From assembly GCA_026874595.1 (NCBI GenBank), contig CM049314.1, forward strand, positions 28,535,729-28,599,728: a stretch of 64,000 nucleotides of DNA, written 5' to 3'. This document shows positions 24,801-38,788 of the stretch, one piece after another. Within the stretch, counting starts at the first letter, position 1, and every line of letters starts with the position of its first letter. The translations under genes and the position numbers were made by a program. This DNA comes from Sipunculus nudus (taxonomy: Eukaryota > Annelida > Sipuncula > Golfingiida > Sipunculidae). The notes below the pieces were generated by a model. That model was given only the letters and a program-made list of their open reading frames with translations. It did not search any database and was not told where the DNA came from.

Positions 24801-25240
24801 GTGACTTCTGAATTTATTTCTATGAATTGTATATATCCAGGAGGCTAGGGCCTGACAATAAAAATGTCTAAGACATAGTGACTTCAGTTGGTAAATAACA
24901 CAGTCACCACTTACAAACTTTTCTACTGTACTGAATGTCGATGTGTATAGGACGAGTGGAAGCCTAAATTAGACTCAATCTGATTCTGTTGGTGATGATG
25001 GTTGTTATAATGATTATTTATTTGCATACACAATAGATCATATTTTGTGTTTTTTTGCTCATCCGCCTTTAGCTCCTTTTCTATATTTTTACTTGAGATA
25101 AGTTGATTTTCTTTTATGTGATAGGATAGAACACTGAAAATTATATACAAAAGATAAATTTCATTATATATTCTAATAAATGATTTTATGGGATACAGCT
25201 TGTTTTTCTTTATTACTCATTAAATTAAAAATTCCTTTAA
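21862..25240. other. Gene-free stretch with scattered decayed open frames
   Basis: No gene is supported. A 38-codon plus-strand frame at 22988-23104 reads RVCPYCHKDMKWC followed by QYRQKR, resembling the zinc-ribbon start of Merlin/ISXO2-type transposases, but it is too short to call. A tRNA-like relic is listed separately. Confidence 0.4.
22700..22765 (-). other. tRNA-like relic
   Basis: On the minus strand a B-box-like GGGTTCGAGAC (22702-22712) lies downstream of an A-box-like TGGCGTAGGTGCTTATG. The T-stem does not pair, so this is a tRNA-derived repeat or pseudogene. Confidence 0.4.
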
Positions 25241-25742
25241 TTAAAACAAGTGACCCATGGGTTATGATGCTCAGCTGACAAGCATGACCTGTATTTAAAG
25301 CCTGATGGTGTACCATATGGTATCTGACCATACTTGGAAGATGGAAGGTTTGGGATGAAAAGTCTGACTTGAAATGCATCCACAACTTTTTTCTAGAAGC
25401 GGGTCCTGTGACATTGACCTTTGACCCTAAGACCTAAATATCAAAAGGTTTGTTCCTCTATTGACATGTAAGGTTTGGGATGATTATTTTGGCTATAAGA
25501 ATTAATTCTGGGAGGTGCAAACACACCCCGTAACTCAGAGAATATAGGTCACAGTGACCTAATTTCAGATCTGCAAGGAGATCTTTTTAGAACCTCTAAG
25601 ACTGCATAGGGTTCATGTATCTAGCCCTTACAAGTAACAATTTGTGCCCTGCTAACAACCGGCCGGACGGACAGACGGAAGGATGACGGACAAAGACCCA
25701 TCGCTATAGCACAGCATGACTAAAAGTCAGCTGAGCTAAAAA
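25241..25742 (+). repeat. Short, nearly complete Helentron-like element
   Basis: Left end AACAAGTGACCCATGGGTTA then GCTCAGCTGAC (25269-25279); right end GTCAGCTGAGC (25726-25736) then TAAAAA. The two 11-mers are exact reverse complements. The interior holds one core with a perfect ERE palindrome (25546-25560) and the microsatellite CGGACGGACAGACGG. At about 500 bp it is the most compact example of the family here. Confidence 0.8.
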
Positions 25743-26469
25743 CCACTGAAACTGCACTGACAAAAGGATTTCTAAGGTGGCTAACATGCAGACATACTGG
25801 ATTTCTCACAAGTCTGACATTTGATATCACACATTCTCCAATAAGAGACCAAACTTGTAGCAAATTCTCCAAAGGATGTTACAGTAATGAATGTCCAAAA
25901 CAATTCAAAAGGCTTTTTCAGGCCCTCATATTAGATTTATAGATATGCAAATGTAAAAAGTATAAGTCATATATTTTTTATTATCACTCTGCTTTTCAAT
26001 GGGATCAGCAGGGTAGGTAAACTGCAAAACCTGAAAGAAAAGAAATGCAGAAAGCATGACTAAAGGTCTTGTAATAAAAAAGCCATCCTAAATCAAGTAC
26101 ACATCGACATATTATGAGAACAAACATTTGCTTTTATATCTGGTGATTTATATAAAATATTCAGATATCTAGGAAACTAAGTGAATTGCTATGATTCCAT
26201 AAAATAAACGGCAAAATGTTCCCATCATCTTATAAATCAGTAGCTAAATCTTAATACTATACTCTCACTGTCTTAATGCCTTGCTGAAGCATTCCGGCAA
26301 CAGTGTTTTTGTTATACAGTAACGAGGTATTTATCACTCAGCCTTATCACTTAACAGGCTGATACAAGAGAGAGTCATATGTCACCAGCATCACTCACAA
26401 TTACAGCCACACAGTGAGATGTACCATAACCAATGGTTATATGTACAAGAAAAATAGAGATGGTCTACA

Positions 26470-27577
26470 AAATAAGTTATTGTGAACATCCCTGACCTAT
26501 GACCTTGGCCTTTTGCCCACATATCAACTGGATTCTTTCTAATTGATAGGTAACTACTGACCACTTACATCTGGCCGGGTGTAATTACTTGGCAACCAAT
26601 GAGTGAATAACTTAGACCTTCAACCTTTAACCTCCTGACCAGCTGACCTCAAAATCAATTAGTTATTTCTTCATGCAAAAAGACCAATAAATATGAAGTT
26701 TGAATCACATTCAGTGATGCATAGATGTGGCATATGTAAAAGACTGAAGGCTTGGGTTGAACAGTTTCACTTGAAATATGTTCACAAGCATTTTGAACAA
26801 TATTGTGACCTTGACCTTTGACCTTTTGAACTCAACATCAATAGGCTTCTTCCCCTATTGGTAGGTAAGCCATATATGACAGATGGAAAGTATAGATTGA
26901 AAAGTTTGCCTGAAAATGACTCCAAGCAAGAAGAGGGTGCTGTAAACTTGACATTTGTCCTCAAAATCAACAGGTCTTTTACCCTGTTGGCAGAGAAGCG
27001 ATATCAGTGCTGAAAGGTTTGGAATGAAAGGTCTAGCTTGAAATGTGTCCACAACCTTTTCAAAGAAGTGGATCCTGTGACCCTGACCTTTGACCTTGTG
27101 ACCTCAACATCTATAGGATTCTTCTCCCACTTAGTTGGTGAGCTATATGTGAAAGATCAAAGAATTGGGATGAAAGGTTTGGCTTAAAATGCATCCACAG
27201 CCTTTTCAAAGAAGTTGGTTCTGTGACCTCGACCTTAGACCTTGTGACCTCAAAATAATTATGGTTCTTTCGCTGTTTGTAGGTGAGCTGTATGTGAAAG
27301 ATGGAAGGTTTGGGATGAAAATTTTGGCTAAAAGAATTATTTCTCGGGGGTGCAAACACACCCCATAACTTCGAGAATATAGGTCGCAGTGACCTAATTT
27401 CAGGTTTGCAAGGAGATCTTTTTAGAACCTCTCATGACTGCGTAGGGTCCATGGCCCTAGCCCTTACGGTTACGATTTGTGCCCTGCTAACAGACGGCCG
27501 GACGGACAGACGGAAGGACGACGGACAAAAACCCATCGCTATAGCCCAGCATGACTGAAAGTCAGCTGAGCTAGAAA
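26470..27577 (+). repeat. Helentron-like element with DR1-bearing cores (left end eroded)
   Basis: Repeating phrases include 'gtgaccttgacctttgacc', 'ggtgagctatatgtgaaaga', 'aaggtttgggatgaaa' and 'aaaatgcatccacaa'. A one-mismatch ERE lies at 27381-27395. The microsatellite 'acggccggacggacagacgg' and the right end GTCAGCTGAGC (27561-27571) close it. Confidence 0.75.
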
Positions 27578-30500
27578 CAGGTTGCTCTATTTTCTTCGGG
27601 ATTTTTTTTCTGCTAAAGTCGAGTAAAGTTAACTTTTTTTTAAATTAATGCAATTATTAGACATGGTGATTAACAAAATGTGCGTATTTTTATCTTTCTG
27701 TCGCCCCATCAATTACCGCATATCTCAAAACTGTTGAAGCTATCATTCATACATTGTGCAGACATGCTTTACATGTTTCTTGTTTGTGGATGTAACGTGC
27801 TTTCATTTATGTTTTTAACAACGGAGTGTCTTTTACTGTTACTTCTGAATCATGCATTACTTATACTTTTCCATTATACAATATTTCCAACTATTAATAT
27901 TACTATTATATATCAAATTGCTGGATGAGCATATCCTTGCATTGCCATCTACCTTAGAGCACCCCTATGCCTTGTGATGAAACTGTTTACATGTATAGTG
28001 TAACAAAAATTATGTTCTAAATTAAAAATGAAGCTAAATTAATTGATATATTTTACCTTTAACAACCAAATTCCTCTTGTTATTAAGGAAATCCGTCCAG
28101 ATTTTTTTTACACACACACATATAAATATACACCCATACGTATGAGATGCGATGCATACACAGTCCGTCTAGCACTAGGTATTCAAATGCAACTTATTCC
28201 TGTTCATCAAAACACAGACGTCGATCATTTTGTGACCATCACCAATTTGTTACATCTCTTAAGATCAATCAACTTAAATTAATATCAGATGATAGTTGCG
28301 AAATAAGTGATATATGTGCCCCTGCGGTATTGTGCATCTCATTTTGCGCTTCATTTTCCTGGATGTTTAAGGACAAGGAGTAGCAAGATGGTCACAAAAG
28401 AGTAAGGTCTGGTATAAACATGATGATAATCGAAGATCACGGGGATACTGATTCACAAGCAAGTAAATTGGCATGCAATTCTAACCATATGCTAACCAGG
28501 GAAAGTCGCAACGCAAGAATCTTTTGCTATATATTTGCAATAGTATGCTGCTTTAATTACATGAGAGCTCTTTAGGTTTGCGATGCCATGTACATTGATA
28601 TTCTTGTGTTCAGCCAATTATGGATTTTTTTTGCGTATAGGTTCGTAAAAGAGAAACACGCTTTAGCCACCTGAGGTTTCTCTTTGAACTAAATTTACAG
28701 GTCTAACAAAAAAAACACAGGTCTATCTTTCAATTTTGTGTCTTAGTTTATATTGGGGTGTTTGTTTACATCGGGGAGGATATAAAACATAACCATAGCG
28801 CTCGTGTATGTCAATACATAATGAACCCTTGACATCACCAGTCTGGCCTTTGGTATCAAAAGAATAAATATGTTATGTGGATGATAAATATATGTGAAGA
28901 TTTGTTTGACTTAAACATTAATTTTATTCATATTTAATGTTTGTAAACATTTATGTTATATATGTGTAACACAATATTAAATATGCAATATAATATTATA
29001 GAACACTTGCATATATTAAATTTAATATACTTTATACATTCTATAATATTTAAATGACATTTATATATGAACATACTATATAAAGAAATATACAAATGCT
29101 ATACAATATAACATATCTTTAGTATAAATATTTTTTTATGCATTCAATAATTAGGCGCAATTATTGAATAAGTAGTCGCCCAGCCCTGTATAAACATCCT
29201 CCTTCATGATATTAAATATGTGTACTGATATAGCACAAAATCTCGCTGTAGATTTTTTTTTGTTACCTTAATGATCCAAGCGTTTTTATTATTATTATAA
29301 TTATAAGTAACAGTGGTAGTAGTAGTAGAAATAGCAGTATCAGAAGTTGCATTTGTTCGGAGAGTATACTTCTAAATAGAGCCTAATAGATATGCAAAAT
29401 GTGGATATTATTATATATGAGGTACTAAAGCTACCTACCTTCAATACCAAAGGAATAATCGTTTATGAAAGATACTGGCCACATGACCATGTTATATCCT
29501 GTTTCAACTGTATGTAAAGATATAATGTCATCGAGTATGAAAATGTATGGCCCGAAACCGACAGTTATATCAAGTCAACAACTGAGCTCGTCCCAGTGTA
29601 TATTTAGCTGTTCAGGTAAAATTAATATGTTTTCATGGTAAACAGTATGTTATTCTATGTATAATTAATAATGTATAATATGTATAATTAATAATGTATA
29701 ATTATTTCTCTATCAGCAAGCTGTAACAATTATGGCTATTTACGACTAAAGAGGCATGAGTATGGCCTTAATTATTAAACATATTTATTTGTTAAAATGG
29801 GTGTGCAATGAAGGTTGTAATGCATGCTAATGGTATCTTTTGAAGGGCTAAAGACAAACTATCATGTAAATATATTTAATAAAAATATTTTTTATTAAGA
29901 ATGAAAACGCCGTGGTGCTGATCAACTCATATATTCTGTTTCTGCGTTCTGTCAGCTGTCGTATAAAAAATAATCGAAATGAAGAAAAAAATAAGCATAC
30001 GGTCATATAAAATCAAAGCCACTTATAAGTATAGCAATAAAGAATTACGAAATAGTTATAATGGCATTTCAAAGTGTGCGACCATCGTGAATTTTGATAA
30101 TATCGGTTGAAATTTATGATCACTGTTTCTCAAACCTACAGTGTGTCTAATAATGATACCCAAAACGGTTAAAATATTATACAACTCTTTATATAAAAAG
30201 TTGTTCAAGAGCAAACTCTTATAAAGCGACGAGCATTAAGGTTGATTTACACCTAAGAAGCAAAGGTGTACCTTTCTGACCCATCTGACTTTTAATTCAA
30301 TTGAAATATAAAACAAAAGAAATTTTACATTTATATCATCACAACAGTACATTAGGCAAAGAGGGGCTGCAAATATATAAAGCTGATCAATATCAGCAAG
30401 GAGCTAATAACAAATGGAGTTGCAACTGCGAATCTGGCAGTGTCGAATATTGCTTACGGGGTCATAAAACTCGCTGCTCAAAGGCACAGAGAAATGCCGC

Positions 30501-30676
30501 TGATAAGCCCTGAGCTAATGGATATAGCGCGAGAATACCTCTTCCGTGTGACTTCGGAAATGCTTGTTAGATCCCGGAGACCCCAAGCGTTAAGTTGGTT
30601 TCTCCCGAATTTATCTCTTTGAATAATACTCAGTATATAATTCAAATATTGGAAAAATCGTAAGTTTACAAAATAT
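27578..30676. other. Gene-free, very AT-rich stretch
   Basis: No gene or recognisable repeat is supported. The part at 28900-29160 is extremely AT-rich. Small open frames at 27680, 28043, 28147 and 30301-30622 have no recognisable domain. Confidence 0.5.
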
Positions 30677-30723
30677 GACGAAACACGTCATGGTACACAA
30701 ACCAATGTATAACTTACGCATGG
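30677..30723 (+). repeat. Fragment related to the Harbinger-type MITE downstream
   Basis: Matches 31628-31674 at roughly 85%: 'acgtcatggtacac' and 'ccaatgtataac' occur in both in the same order. A further 'gtcatggtacatgggcgtca' lies at 30891. Confidence 0.5.
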
Positions 30724-31351
30724 AAATATATTATCATTTAAACATCGTATGGAGTTCGATTGTGTGTGAACAGTTGTTGCTAATGACGTTCGAGGTATCG
30801 CCGGGCTGCGGTGAAAATTGGCGATAATTGGCGAGTAACGTCTTCAGTGACGCAGCGGTCGAGGGCTCACAGTTATCAATGAAAATGAAAGTCATGGTAC
30901 ATGGGCGTCATAACATTTTGTTATCCATGGAACAGTATAAAACAAGCCTAATAATTAATACCTGTTAGAAGTGGCTTGACTGATAAGAACTAAGAGAATT
31001 CCAAAATTATTCAGGGAAAATAAGATTTACATTTACCAGTCATCCGTCATGTATCACCTCAGATACTGATGCAGAGTGACCGCATCTATCCAAAAAAACT
31101 CCACTAATTACTCAATATGGGTCCTCTCTAAATATGCCTATTGCGCATAAATCGTAACAAAACAAACGATCTGCGCTTTCATATTTCATTATTGTACAGT
31201 TATTGGATATATCGCTCTCGGCCTGACATGCTTCAGCAGACTGCGTTAGTAACATCCAACAGCCTCGCTATCTCGAGGGCCGTGTCGCGGCTGCGCTTGA
31301 CATCGCGGTACAATGGGCACACAATAGGGTTAATGAGCTTATCAGGTCTAA

Positions 31352-31765
31352 GGCCATTTTTACACTGAGCCTACGTAGGGTTGCGTATTGCGGTGTACCG
31401 ACATCGCCGAGCTTACGTTTCCCTACGCTGTGCCCAGGCTGGCCTAAGTGGCAATTCGACGAGGGACGCAAGGGGACACGCGAATTTGACGCAAAAAAAT
31501 AAAACCCTTATATTTGTTCGCGTATTGTTGGCGTAGAGCAATGGACGCAGAAATAACGCTATTTTTACGCAACACTTAGCTACTGTCCGCCATGTCTAAG
31601 CAAGAGTACGCTACCCTACGCTAGTCCGACGAAATACGTCATGGTACACCAGCCAATGTATAACCTACGCTAGGACTACGCCGATCCTGCCGATTTTTTT
31701 CATGAGTACGCAGCCTAATATTGGCCGAACTACGCAACTCTACGTAACCCGGTGTGAAAGGGGCT
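31352..31765. mobile_element. Harbinger-type MITE with TAA target duplication
   Basis: The left end GGCCATTTTTACACTG and the inverted right end AGCCCCTTTCACACCG are parts of about 45-bp imperfect terminal inverted repeats, which go on through TACGTAGGGTTGCGTA at left and TACGTAGAGTTGCGTA at right. TAA flanks both sides (31349-31351 and 31766-31768). The length is 414 bp with no coding capacity. Three-base TWA-type duplications and GGSCC..CACAC ends are typical of PIF/Harbinger; the superfamily is inferred from these. Confidence 0.8.
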
Positions 31766-31768
31766 TAA

Positions 31769-34700
31769 ATTGCAACTAGCAATTAGCAATTCTTAAAGAT
31801 GAAACTCCAATTGTTATAAACTTCTTGATATCACATATACTTAAAGCAGAAATCAAAATGTAAGCTCATAATGTAAGGGCATGAAGGCCATTATGAATAA
31901 AAAGAATTAAAAAAATAAAAGGGGCATAATATATGGCAACAATCTGAACCTTCCTGCCATACAAAGAAAAACTCATAACAGCTCTGGGAAACCAGGTACA
32001 AGCATATATTTACATAATGTGAAGTGTGGTTTAAAGCTTGCATACACTACAAATAAATTAGACCTTTCATCTAATTAAATGAGAACGAACATACTGAAAA
32101 TACATCTCGTCACTGTTTTTATGTGATTTTTTGTACATGCACTGACCACCCGGGATCATGTTTGTGCAATTACTTGTGCATGTATCTTTCTCGATAAAAT
32201 AAAGGTTTCGTAAAGAGATTGTAAGCACAAAAAGCAATAATCTAACTAATGTATTTAATGAACATATATCATGTAAAAGGACGTGTGGTCAAGTAACAGC
32301 ACCTGAAGTGGCCGAGCTCAATCAAATGTGAAAAGGCTTATGCTTTGCGTATCTCCCATCTAAAAGCGGGGAAGGTTACCATACGATTAAACTGATTTTT
32401 TTTTCTAAGTCGCATGTTGAATAGGCATTTGACTTGGAATAATATATAATTCATAACCTGCAGATCATGCAACGAATCCCTTTGGTTCACCTTGGATTTA
32501 ATCATTAAGCGTTGAAGGCACAGGCGGGGATCGGATCCTGGACATTCATTTACGAGGTCAATCGCTGTATCCACCTGTTTTCGTCCTGACAACCCTCTGC
32601 CAAAGTTTAAAACTTGTGGTAGGTAATAATGTGACAACTTGACGCCAGAACTCCATTTACTTTACAATAACATAAAGTAATACTTCAAAATAGTTTAAGA
32701 AATCAAATAAACACCAAGTCCTAGATATAGTCAAATTGTTCAGTGTTTCAGGCAAAAAAGTCATGATCAAGGTCAATGTCATTTTTGAGTCAGGCTAATT
32801 CCTGTTTTCGGGATCCTATGCTAATCTTTTTGAACGTGCAATTAGCTGTAACAGATTACATAAGAGAGACGGTCTTAAATATCACAGGGACACAACAAGA
32901 TGATTAAATATATAAGTATCAAAGATTTAGATATCAAATATTTACGGAAGTATGACCCAAATGCCTTATCCTCAGCAAGGAAGAAATCAGCTAACCCTAT
33001 GCTTAAGCAACTCTCATACGTTCCTTTACAAATAAATAGATGATCTTGGTTGCGGAACAAAGACAGGCTTCGGTACCTTTGAAGTTGGAAAGTTTCGCCC
33101 TATCATGGCATTATTTCTAACCATTACAACTGAATAGTCAAAGGTTTACATGCAGGCAGGTTCTAGTATGTTTTGTAACTAAATACTAGCCAACTGTGAC
33201 GTATAAATGTGTACAATGACATTTATTGTCATTTTCAGTCTAAAGAAAAGTGCAAAAAAGTGTGTATGTGTATGTGTGAGTGTATGCTGGACGTCAAAAG
33301 AGTAGGGAGAAAATTTACAATAAGTTGTCATACACTATTCATATGCATACTATAAATGTGTCGGCATAAAAAGAGTTACAGCGTATAACATTTTAGAAAA
33401 CTGTACTTGATTCTTTACTTTACATGCAGTTTAAATAGTTTCTTGTTATTATTGTATATCTGTCTTGGACACATAGGTGAAAAAACATTCCCATTTTATG
33501 CTATTCATACGCTCCTGGTTGATATAACGCAACTACTTCATGTTATGTTTTACCCGTCGACAAAGGGATCAAGTTAAAGGCTGTAAATCGTTTGCCGGCG
33601 GGTATCGATAACTGTCCATAATATATGTTGCTGGTACCAGTTAATGCATCTGTATATCCTGAAGGATGTGAAAAATAAAGAGAAAGCCCTCGAATTCATG
33701 CGAAGTATGGTTGCTTATATAACAGCGTATCAGACACGTGTTCTGTGTTGTCTTCGAAATCTAACAATACGCTAAGAGTGAATAGGTTGTTCTGCGATGA
33801 CAGCGCCTGGCCGGTTCAAACAATGGTGTGCAGGGGGTACACATTAACGCCTCCCGTAAAATACAACCGGTTCCGAACAAAAGGGGGACATTCATTATTT
33901 GGACGCCAGTCATCATCGGTAAGGGTCTTTACTGGTAACAATATATATTATTGACATACTCATTTAAGCAATAATGATCCGATAATCGAAAACTTGTTTG
34001 TTTCTTTCAACATCAAAACAGCGTTTGCTCTTTGCAACTGATACTTGTAGATAGTATTCATAGTATTACCTGGGTAAATGTATATCTGTACACATTCAAC
34101 TGGACCTTTACCGTAGCAACTCATTTTAACTTATTAAGACTGTATTTATTAATAAAATCAATTGTCTCATTTTGAAAACATGAGTAAGAAAAATATAATT
34201 ATTATTTTGCTATTTTTGTAATTTATAAATATGAAAATGTGGGATTGTAGCACACAACCAGGGTTATTAAGATTGGGCTGTATTTAGACGGCCTCTGCTT
34301 CTTATCAATCAACGATAAATCTTGCATCGCAAGTTAATCTTGGTTAACCAAGAGGCAAATTAATACTCTCTTGGTTTCTCTCGGAGCAGACACCTAGGGA
34401 TGTATACACCCCACGTTGAGTCGGCATCTGAAGAAAACCCCTTTTTTCCCACCGATACACCATGACGTCAGAAACGTATTTAGAAGTGCTCCTGGGCAAA
34501 ATGAGTATTGATTTTGGAGGACCAAATCAGAGCGGAAGCAGGCATATTATTGAAGAGAAAAATTCCAACTGCGTATTAATTATACAGAAAAAGGAGGTAC
34601 TCGGGGGAATCAAATGATGAAAAAAGGGGTTTATTTATTCAAGGTTTCAAGATGAGATAATTCAAATATAAATATAAATCCGATTTTTTAACGATGCGTC

Positions 34701-35388
34701 CGGTTTATTTGGTGCTTGCTGGTGGCCAAACCTGTTGAAGTCCCAGGAGAGGTCACAGGCTGCGTCGTATTAAGAGCGAATGCTCTCTTGGACATTCTGC
34801 AAATTCGCGTAAAGAAAGTTGTAAGAAAGAGCCCAAAAAAATGGTTGGACCTGGCTATGGCTTGCACGTGTTTCTTGGTTTTGGCGGGGAAAAAAGAGGT
34901 CGCTCGAGTAGAACTGGGACCTGGCGATCGCGGGACGGGAAGCTTTATCCTGCAATCAAGTTAAAATAATATGGGTGAAGTCCTAAACTCTATTCAAACA
35001 TACGGTAAACTTATATGACTTATTTATGGGTAAAAAGATTCATACTTTACCATGTATCAATAACGGGAATGAACTCTGGTGGAAATGACAGACTTATACA
35101 AGTACGGCAGCACACAGGCAAAGAACAGAAAATATACTGGCATAAATGAGAACATATTTGTTTATTTATCAGTTTCATCTGAAATTTGGACGCATATAAA
35201 AACTTTTAAAAGACGTGCAAAAGCTTTATAATAATCCTTTTTTTGTATATTATCCATCAGAATGGTCGTTTTCCATAGTCAATCTTACAACGTCTTAAGA
35301 AAGGTCTTACTTTTGGAATTTGAAAAGCGCAAGAACCCTGCATATAAAACCACAACAACATAAACCGTCCATATAAAATGACTTGGAA
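31769..35388. other. Gene-free stretch
   Basis: No gene is supported. A 99-codon minus-strand frame (32338-32637) and frames at 33745-33954 and 34716-34964 show no recognisable domain. The part at 34290-34960 is less AT-rich than its surroundings, with a minus-strand splice-acceptor-like 'ttgattgcag' near 34952, so an unrecognised exon is possible there. Confidence 0.4.
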
Positions 35389-36710
35389 ACAAGTGACCCA
35401 TGGGTCATGACGCTCAGCTGACAAGTATGAGATAATTGCAAATTTTTTACAACTGTTTTCTGATTTAGAAGAAACTGATTGGAAATGTTATTGAAATTTT
35501 GGGGAGGGCAAAAAAAAATTTGTACGAATAAAGCACATTACTTGTTGGTTCAGGGCAAAATAGTGATACCAGGCATGACTGAACATTTGCTTTTGGTTCA
35601 AACAGTGAAATTGATGTTTCGAGAACACAGCTTGCAGAAAATAAATCACCATAACCTTATTCAAGGATTGCAAGGGTGTTTTTCAGCTGAGCCTAAAAGT
35701 ACATTCTAGGTCCAGTTGTTACGATTTGTGTTCTGCGTTGATACGAAATTTTTCAATAATTCCTAAGGGTGTTACAAGCCTTATAGCACGGAGAATATGG
35801 ATAACAGAGACCTAATTTCAGGTTTCACAGGAAACTTTTCACGGACCTCCCAGGATGTCAAATTAGAAGATTCTAGGTTCAGTGATTACGATTTGTGCCC
35901 TGTTATGGACGATTGCATCTTTAAAGGTGTCAAGATAGAGAAAAATGCGTAAAAATTCGAGAAAAACCAGGTGACGCAACAGTCTGAAAAAACTGATGAA
36001 ACACTCCATGATCATTATACATACAAGAATCATGGTGAACAATAAATTAGTTTTTCAGACACTGAAGCTTTTGTATCAAACTTGTAATTATTCTGGGGGA
36101 TATAGCCCCATAGCTCTGAACATATCGGTAACAGAGACAGAATTTCAGTTCTCCGAGGTGATTATTTATTGGCCTCCTTGTAAGTGAAGTAAGAAGATTC
36201 CATGTCCAGTGATTACGATTTGTGCCCTGCTAACGGATGGCCGCATCTTTAAGGGTTTAAAAATTGAGAAAAAATGCGTTTAAATTAAAACAAATCCAGG
36301 TGTCGCCACCAGTCTTCAGGAAATCACTCATTGATTAATGTTCATTGAAAGAATCATGGTAAACAATGCATTAGTTGTTCAGATACTGGAGCTAACGAGT
36401 ACTTACGAGCCCGTTAGCTCGGAGGATATAGGTACCAGAGATCTAATTTCAGGTTTCTGCAGAGAACCTTTAGAAACTCTCAGGAGATTCTAGGTACACT
36501 GGTTATTATTTGTGCCGAGTTTCTATCATTTTTTTATTATTCTATGAGGTACTTTTGAGCCCCATAGCTAGGAGGATATGGTTAACAGAGACCTAATTTC
36601 AGGTTTCTAAGATCTTTTTAGAGCCTCTAAAACAGAACAGGTTTCATGATCCTATGGCTTAATATTACGATATATGCGCTCCTAAAGGACGGCGGACAAT
36701 AAGCATACAT
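35389..36710 (+). repeat. Helentron-like element with ~340-bp cores (right end eroded)
   Basis: The perfect 14-bp palindrome TGACCCATGGGTCA (35394-35407) is followed by GCTCAGCTGAC (35412-35422). At least three decayed cores contain 'aggtgacgcaacagtctg' and 'aggtgtcgccaccagtctt' variants. The end at 'aaaggacggcggacaataagc' lacks the usual hairpin. Confidence 0.7.
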
Positions 36711-37760
36711 ACCAAATAAAAGTATACACAAATCTATAAAACACATATAACTAAAAAAAGTATTACTGAACCTTTATGAAATGAGACGGTACACACATGC
36801 AAAAGAGACAAAATACCTGTACAAACGTATTAAAGTCGAGGAATTTTACATTTTTAACTGCAGTTATAAGACAAATCTGGATTTTCAAAAAAATTTAAGT
36901 GAATGTGTCAATAACTTTAGTGTTACCACCCCGAACTGCAATCACCCTAAACACAGTCTCCACAAGAATAAATTTACCGTCTGTTATCGGGAAGTCTTTA
37001 TAGTACTTTATAGGCTCGGGCGGAGATCGTTAGAAGCTGATAATCCAAGGAGGCAATTTCTGGGAAATCGCTGTTGTATTTTAAACCGGATGTTATGGGG
37101 GCGCGCGTAGCAATCCGCTTACATATACCCACACATTGGTACAGGGTGGCAAAACAAAGTTAAAATGCAAATACATGAATACGTTCGTTTGTATTTTCAT
37201 TGGATAATTTTATCGTATTTAAATTTGATAATGTTTTAACACAATTGCATTTGCAGTTGATACAAAATAATCATTTATAAATCCAATTAAAAGATTCGAA
37301 TTTGAACATGGTCTTATGCATAGTCATAAAATCTTTCAAAAAGAATCATAATTTTCTAAATATGTCGTATATGATTGTGAAGATAGCAGATTTTTTTAAA
37401 ACAACAAACACACGTCAATAATTGTAAGGCCTAAACGTTATTTATTTTACTTTTAATTTCCACAATATATAATGTCAGTTAACAATTTTATCACAGTCCT
37501 GATATATTTATACTTTGTTTCGTTGTAAGTATTAGATGACTAAATGTTTATGTCAAAGGTTCATTCCGAGCTTGTGAACTCTGAATCCAGTAAATGGGAA
37601 TGCACTGCTGGCAAACTCAAGTCCAACTAAATGTTACGAATATGATTGATAACTCCAAGAACAAAGACTCCGAACATGAGGACTGTGCTTCCCGCTTGTC
37701 TTCTGTTTGATCCGTTGGCTTCAACCCCATCTGAAAAAGAAATACCAACAATTACATTAA
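36711..37760. other. Gene-free stretch
   Basis: A 109-codon plus-strand frame (36781-37110) has no recognisable domain, no signal peptide and no clear context. It is left uncalled. Confidence 0.4.
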
Positions 37761-37773
37761 CACATTCGCTGCC

Positions 37774-37834
37774 AATGACGTGTATACACGTCATTAATTA
37801 TGATTCCCCCAGTGCCAAGCACGTGTATACACGT
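37774..37834. repeat. Two sub-terminal palindromes sharing ACGTGTATACACGT
   Basis: A perfect 22-bp palindrome spans 37774-37795. A second palindrome with the identical 14-bp core lies at 37821-37834. The centre-to-centre distance is 43 bp. Both lie just inside the left end of the piggyBac-type element. Confidence 0.9.
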
Positions 37835-38677
37835 CATTTATTTATAAGCCATTTTCAGCAGGAATTCTCATAAATTTATCAATAAATTCTATGCAGATGA
37901 GTAGTAGTCCATTTGTAAAATAGTCTCGCAGTATGAAAAATGAATTGTTTGTTATTCAACAGTGCGCTGCATCATTCGAAAGCAGGAGAGATGTGTAGAT
38001 GGTGACACAATCCACGGCTGCGGTCCATTGCCGCGCTTCAGTTTGAAGTCGATTCCTTGTAAGAATATTACTTTGAATCAAACCAAAGCGAGGATCGAAA
38101 AATATGTAGCTAGTTTGATATTAGAACATGTTTTGGCCATTTATTTACGAGAGACCCGGTTGGGAGACCGAGGTGTGACAGATTGCACCTTAGGTGTGAA
38201 CTCAAGATAGCGAGGCGTGAGATCGTTCAGGTTTATTGCCCCGCGTGGACAGGGTATTGCGCAATCAGCAACAAAGGGCGCTGGCCACATGATTGACACA
38301 CGTACAGATCGGCACTGTAATCAGAACGTGGCTCCAAATGATTCTTTCGGCTTATTTCATGTTCCTTATTTACTTATATATAGATATATGCATATATTAG
38401 TAGCTTCACAAACAAGTGCGCGTAAATTGCAAAACTGAAATAATCTCCGTGTTTCGTGTGACTGTTACAATGACGAGGTCAATTGCGTCAAGGCTCAAGC
38501 ATGTCGGTATTTATATTGTCTATACACATGCAGTCTATGTCGATAATGACTGTTTGAAAATTACATGTGTATTAAATGTAAAATATTTTTTTATATAATT
38601 ATATTGATTGGTACAATCGCTGTGTTCGTTATGAAAGTGTAAAAATCTATGTTCAGTTTGAGCCCTAAAACTACATG

Positions 38678-38788
38678 TTTGTAAAAAAAAAAAAAAAAAG
38701 TCGGCACAGCGCAGGTTCGAACTCATGCGATATACCCTCGGCACTTGATGACCAACTATTCTAACCATTATGCCGTTCTAGCTCACTT
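38678..38788 (-). other. tRNA-like relic followed by a T-run
   Basis: The minus strand has an A-box-like CATAATGGTTAGAATAG, a B-box-like AGTTCGAACCT (complement of 38713-38723), then GTGCCGAC and a T-run of about 20 (A-run at 38678-38699 on plus), which would act as a Pol III terminator. Stems pair poorly, so a working tRNA is unlikely. Confidence 0.4.

Noticed and set aside
32338-32637. 99-codon minus-strand open frame with mixed polar composition
   Set aside because: No recognisable family and no clear splice or promoter context; transcript data would be needed to call it.
36781-37110. 109-codon open frame
   Set aside because: No signal, domain, codon pattern or neighbour supports it, and frames of this length are expected in 64 kb.
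38678-38788. Working tRNA gene with terminator
   Set aside because: A- and B-box-like sequences and a T-run are present, but acceptor and T stems do not pair.
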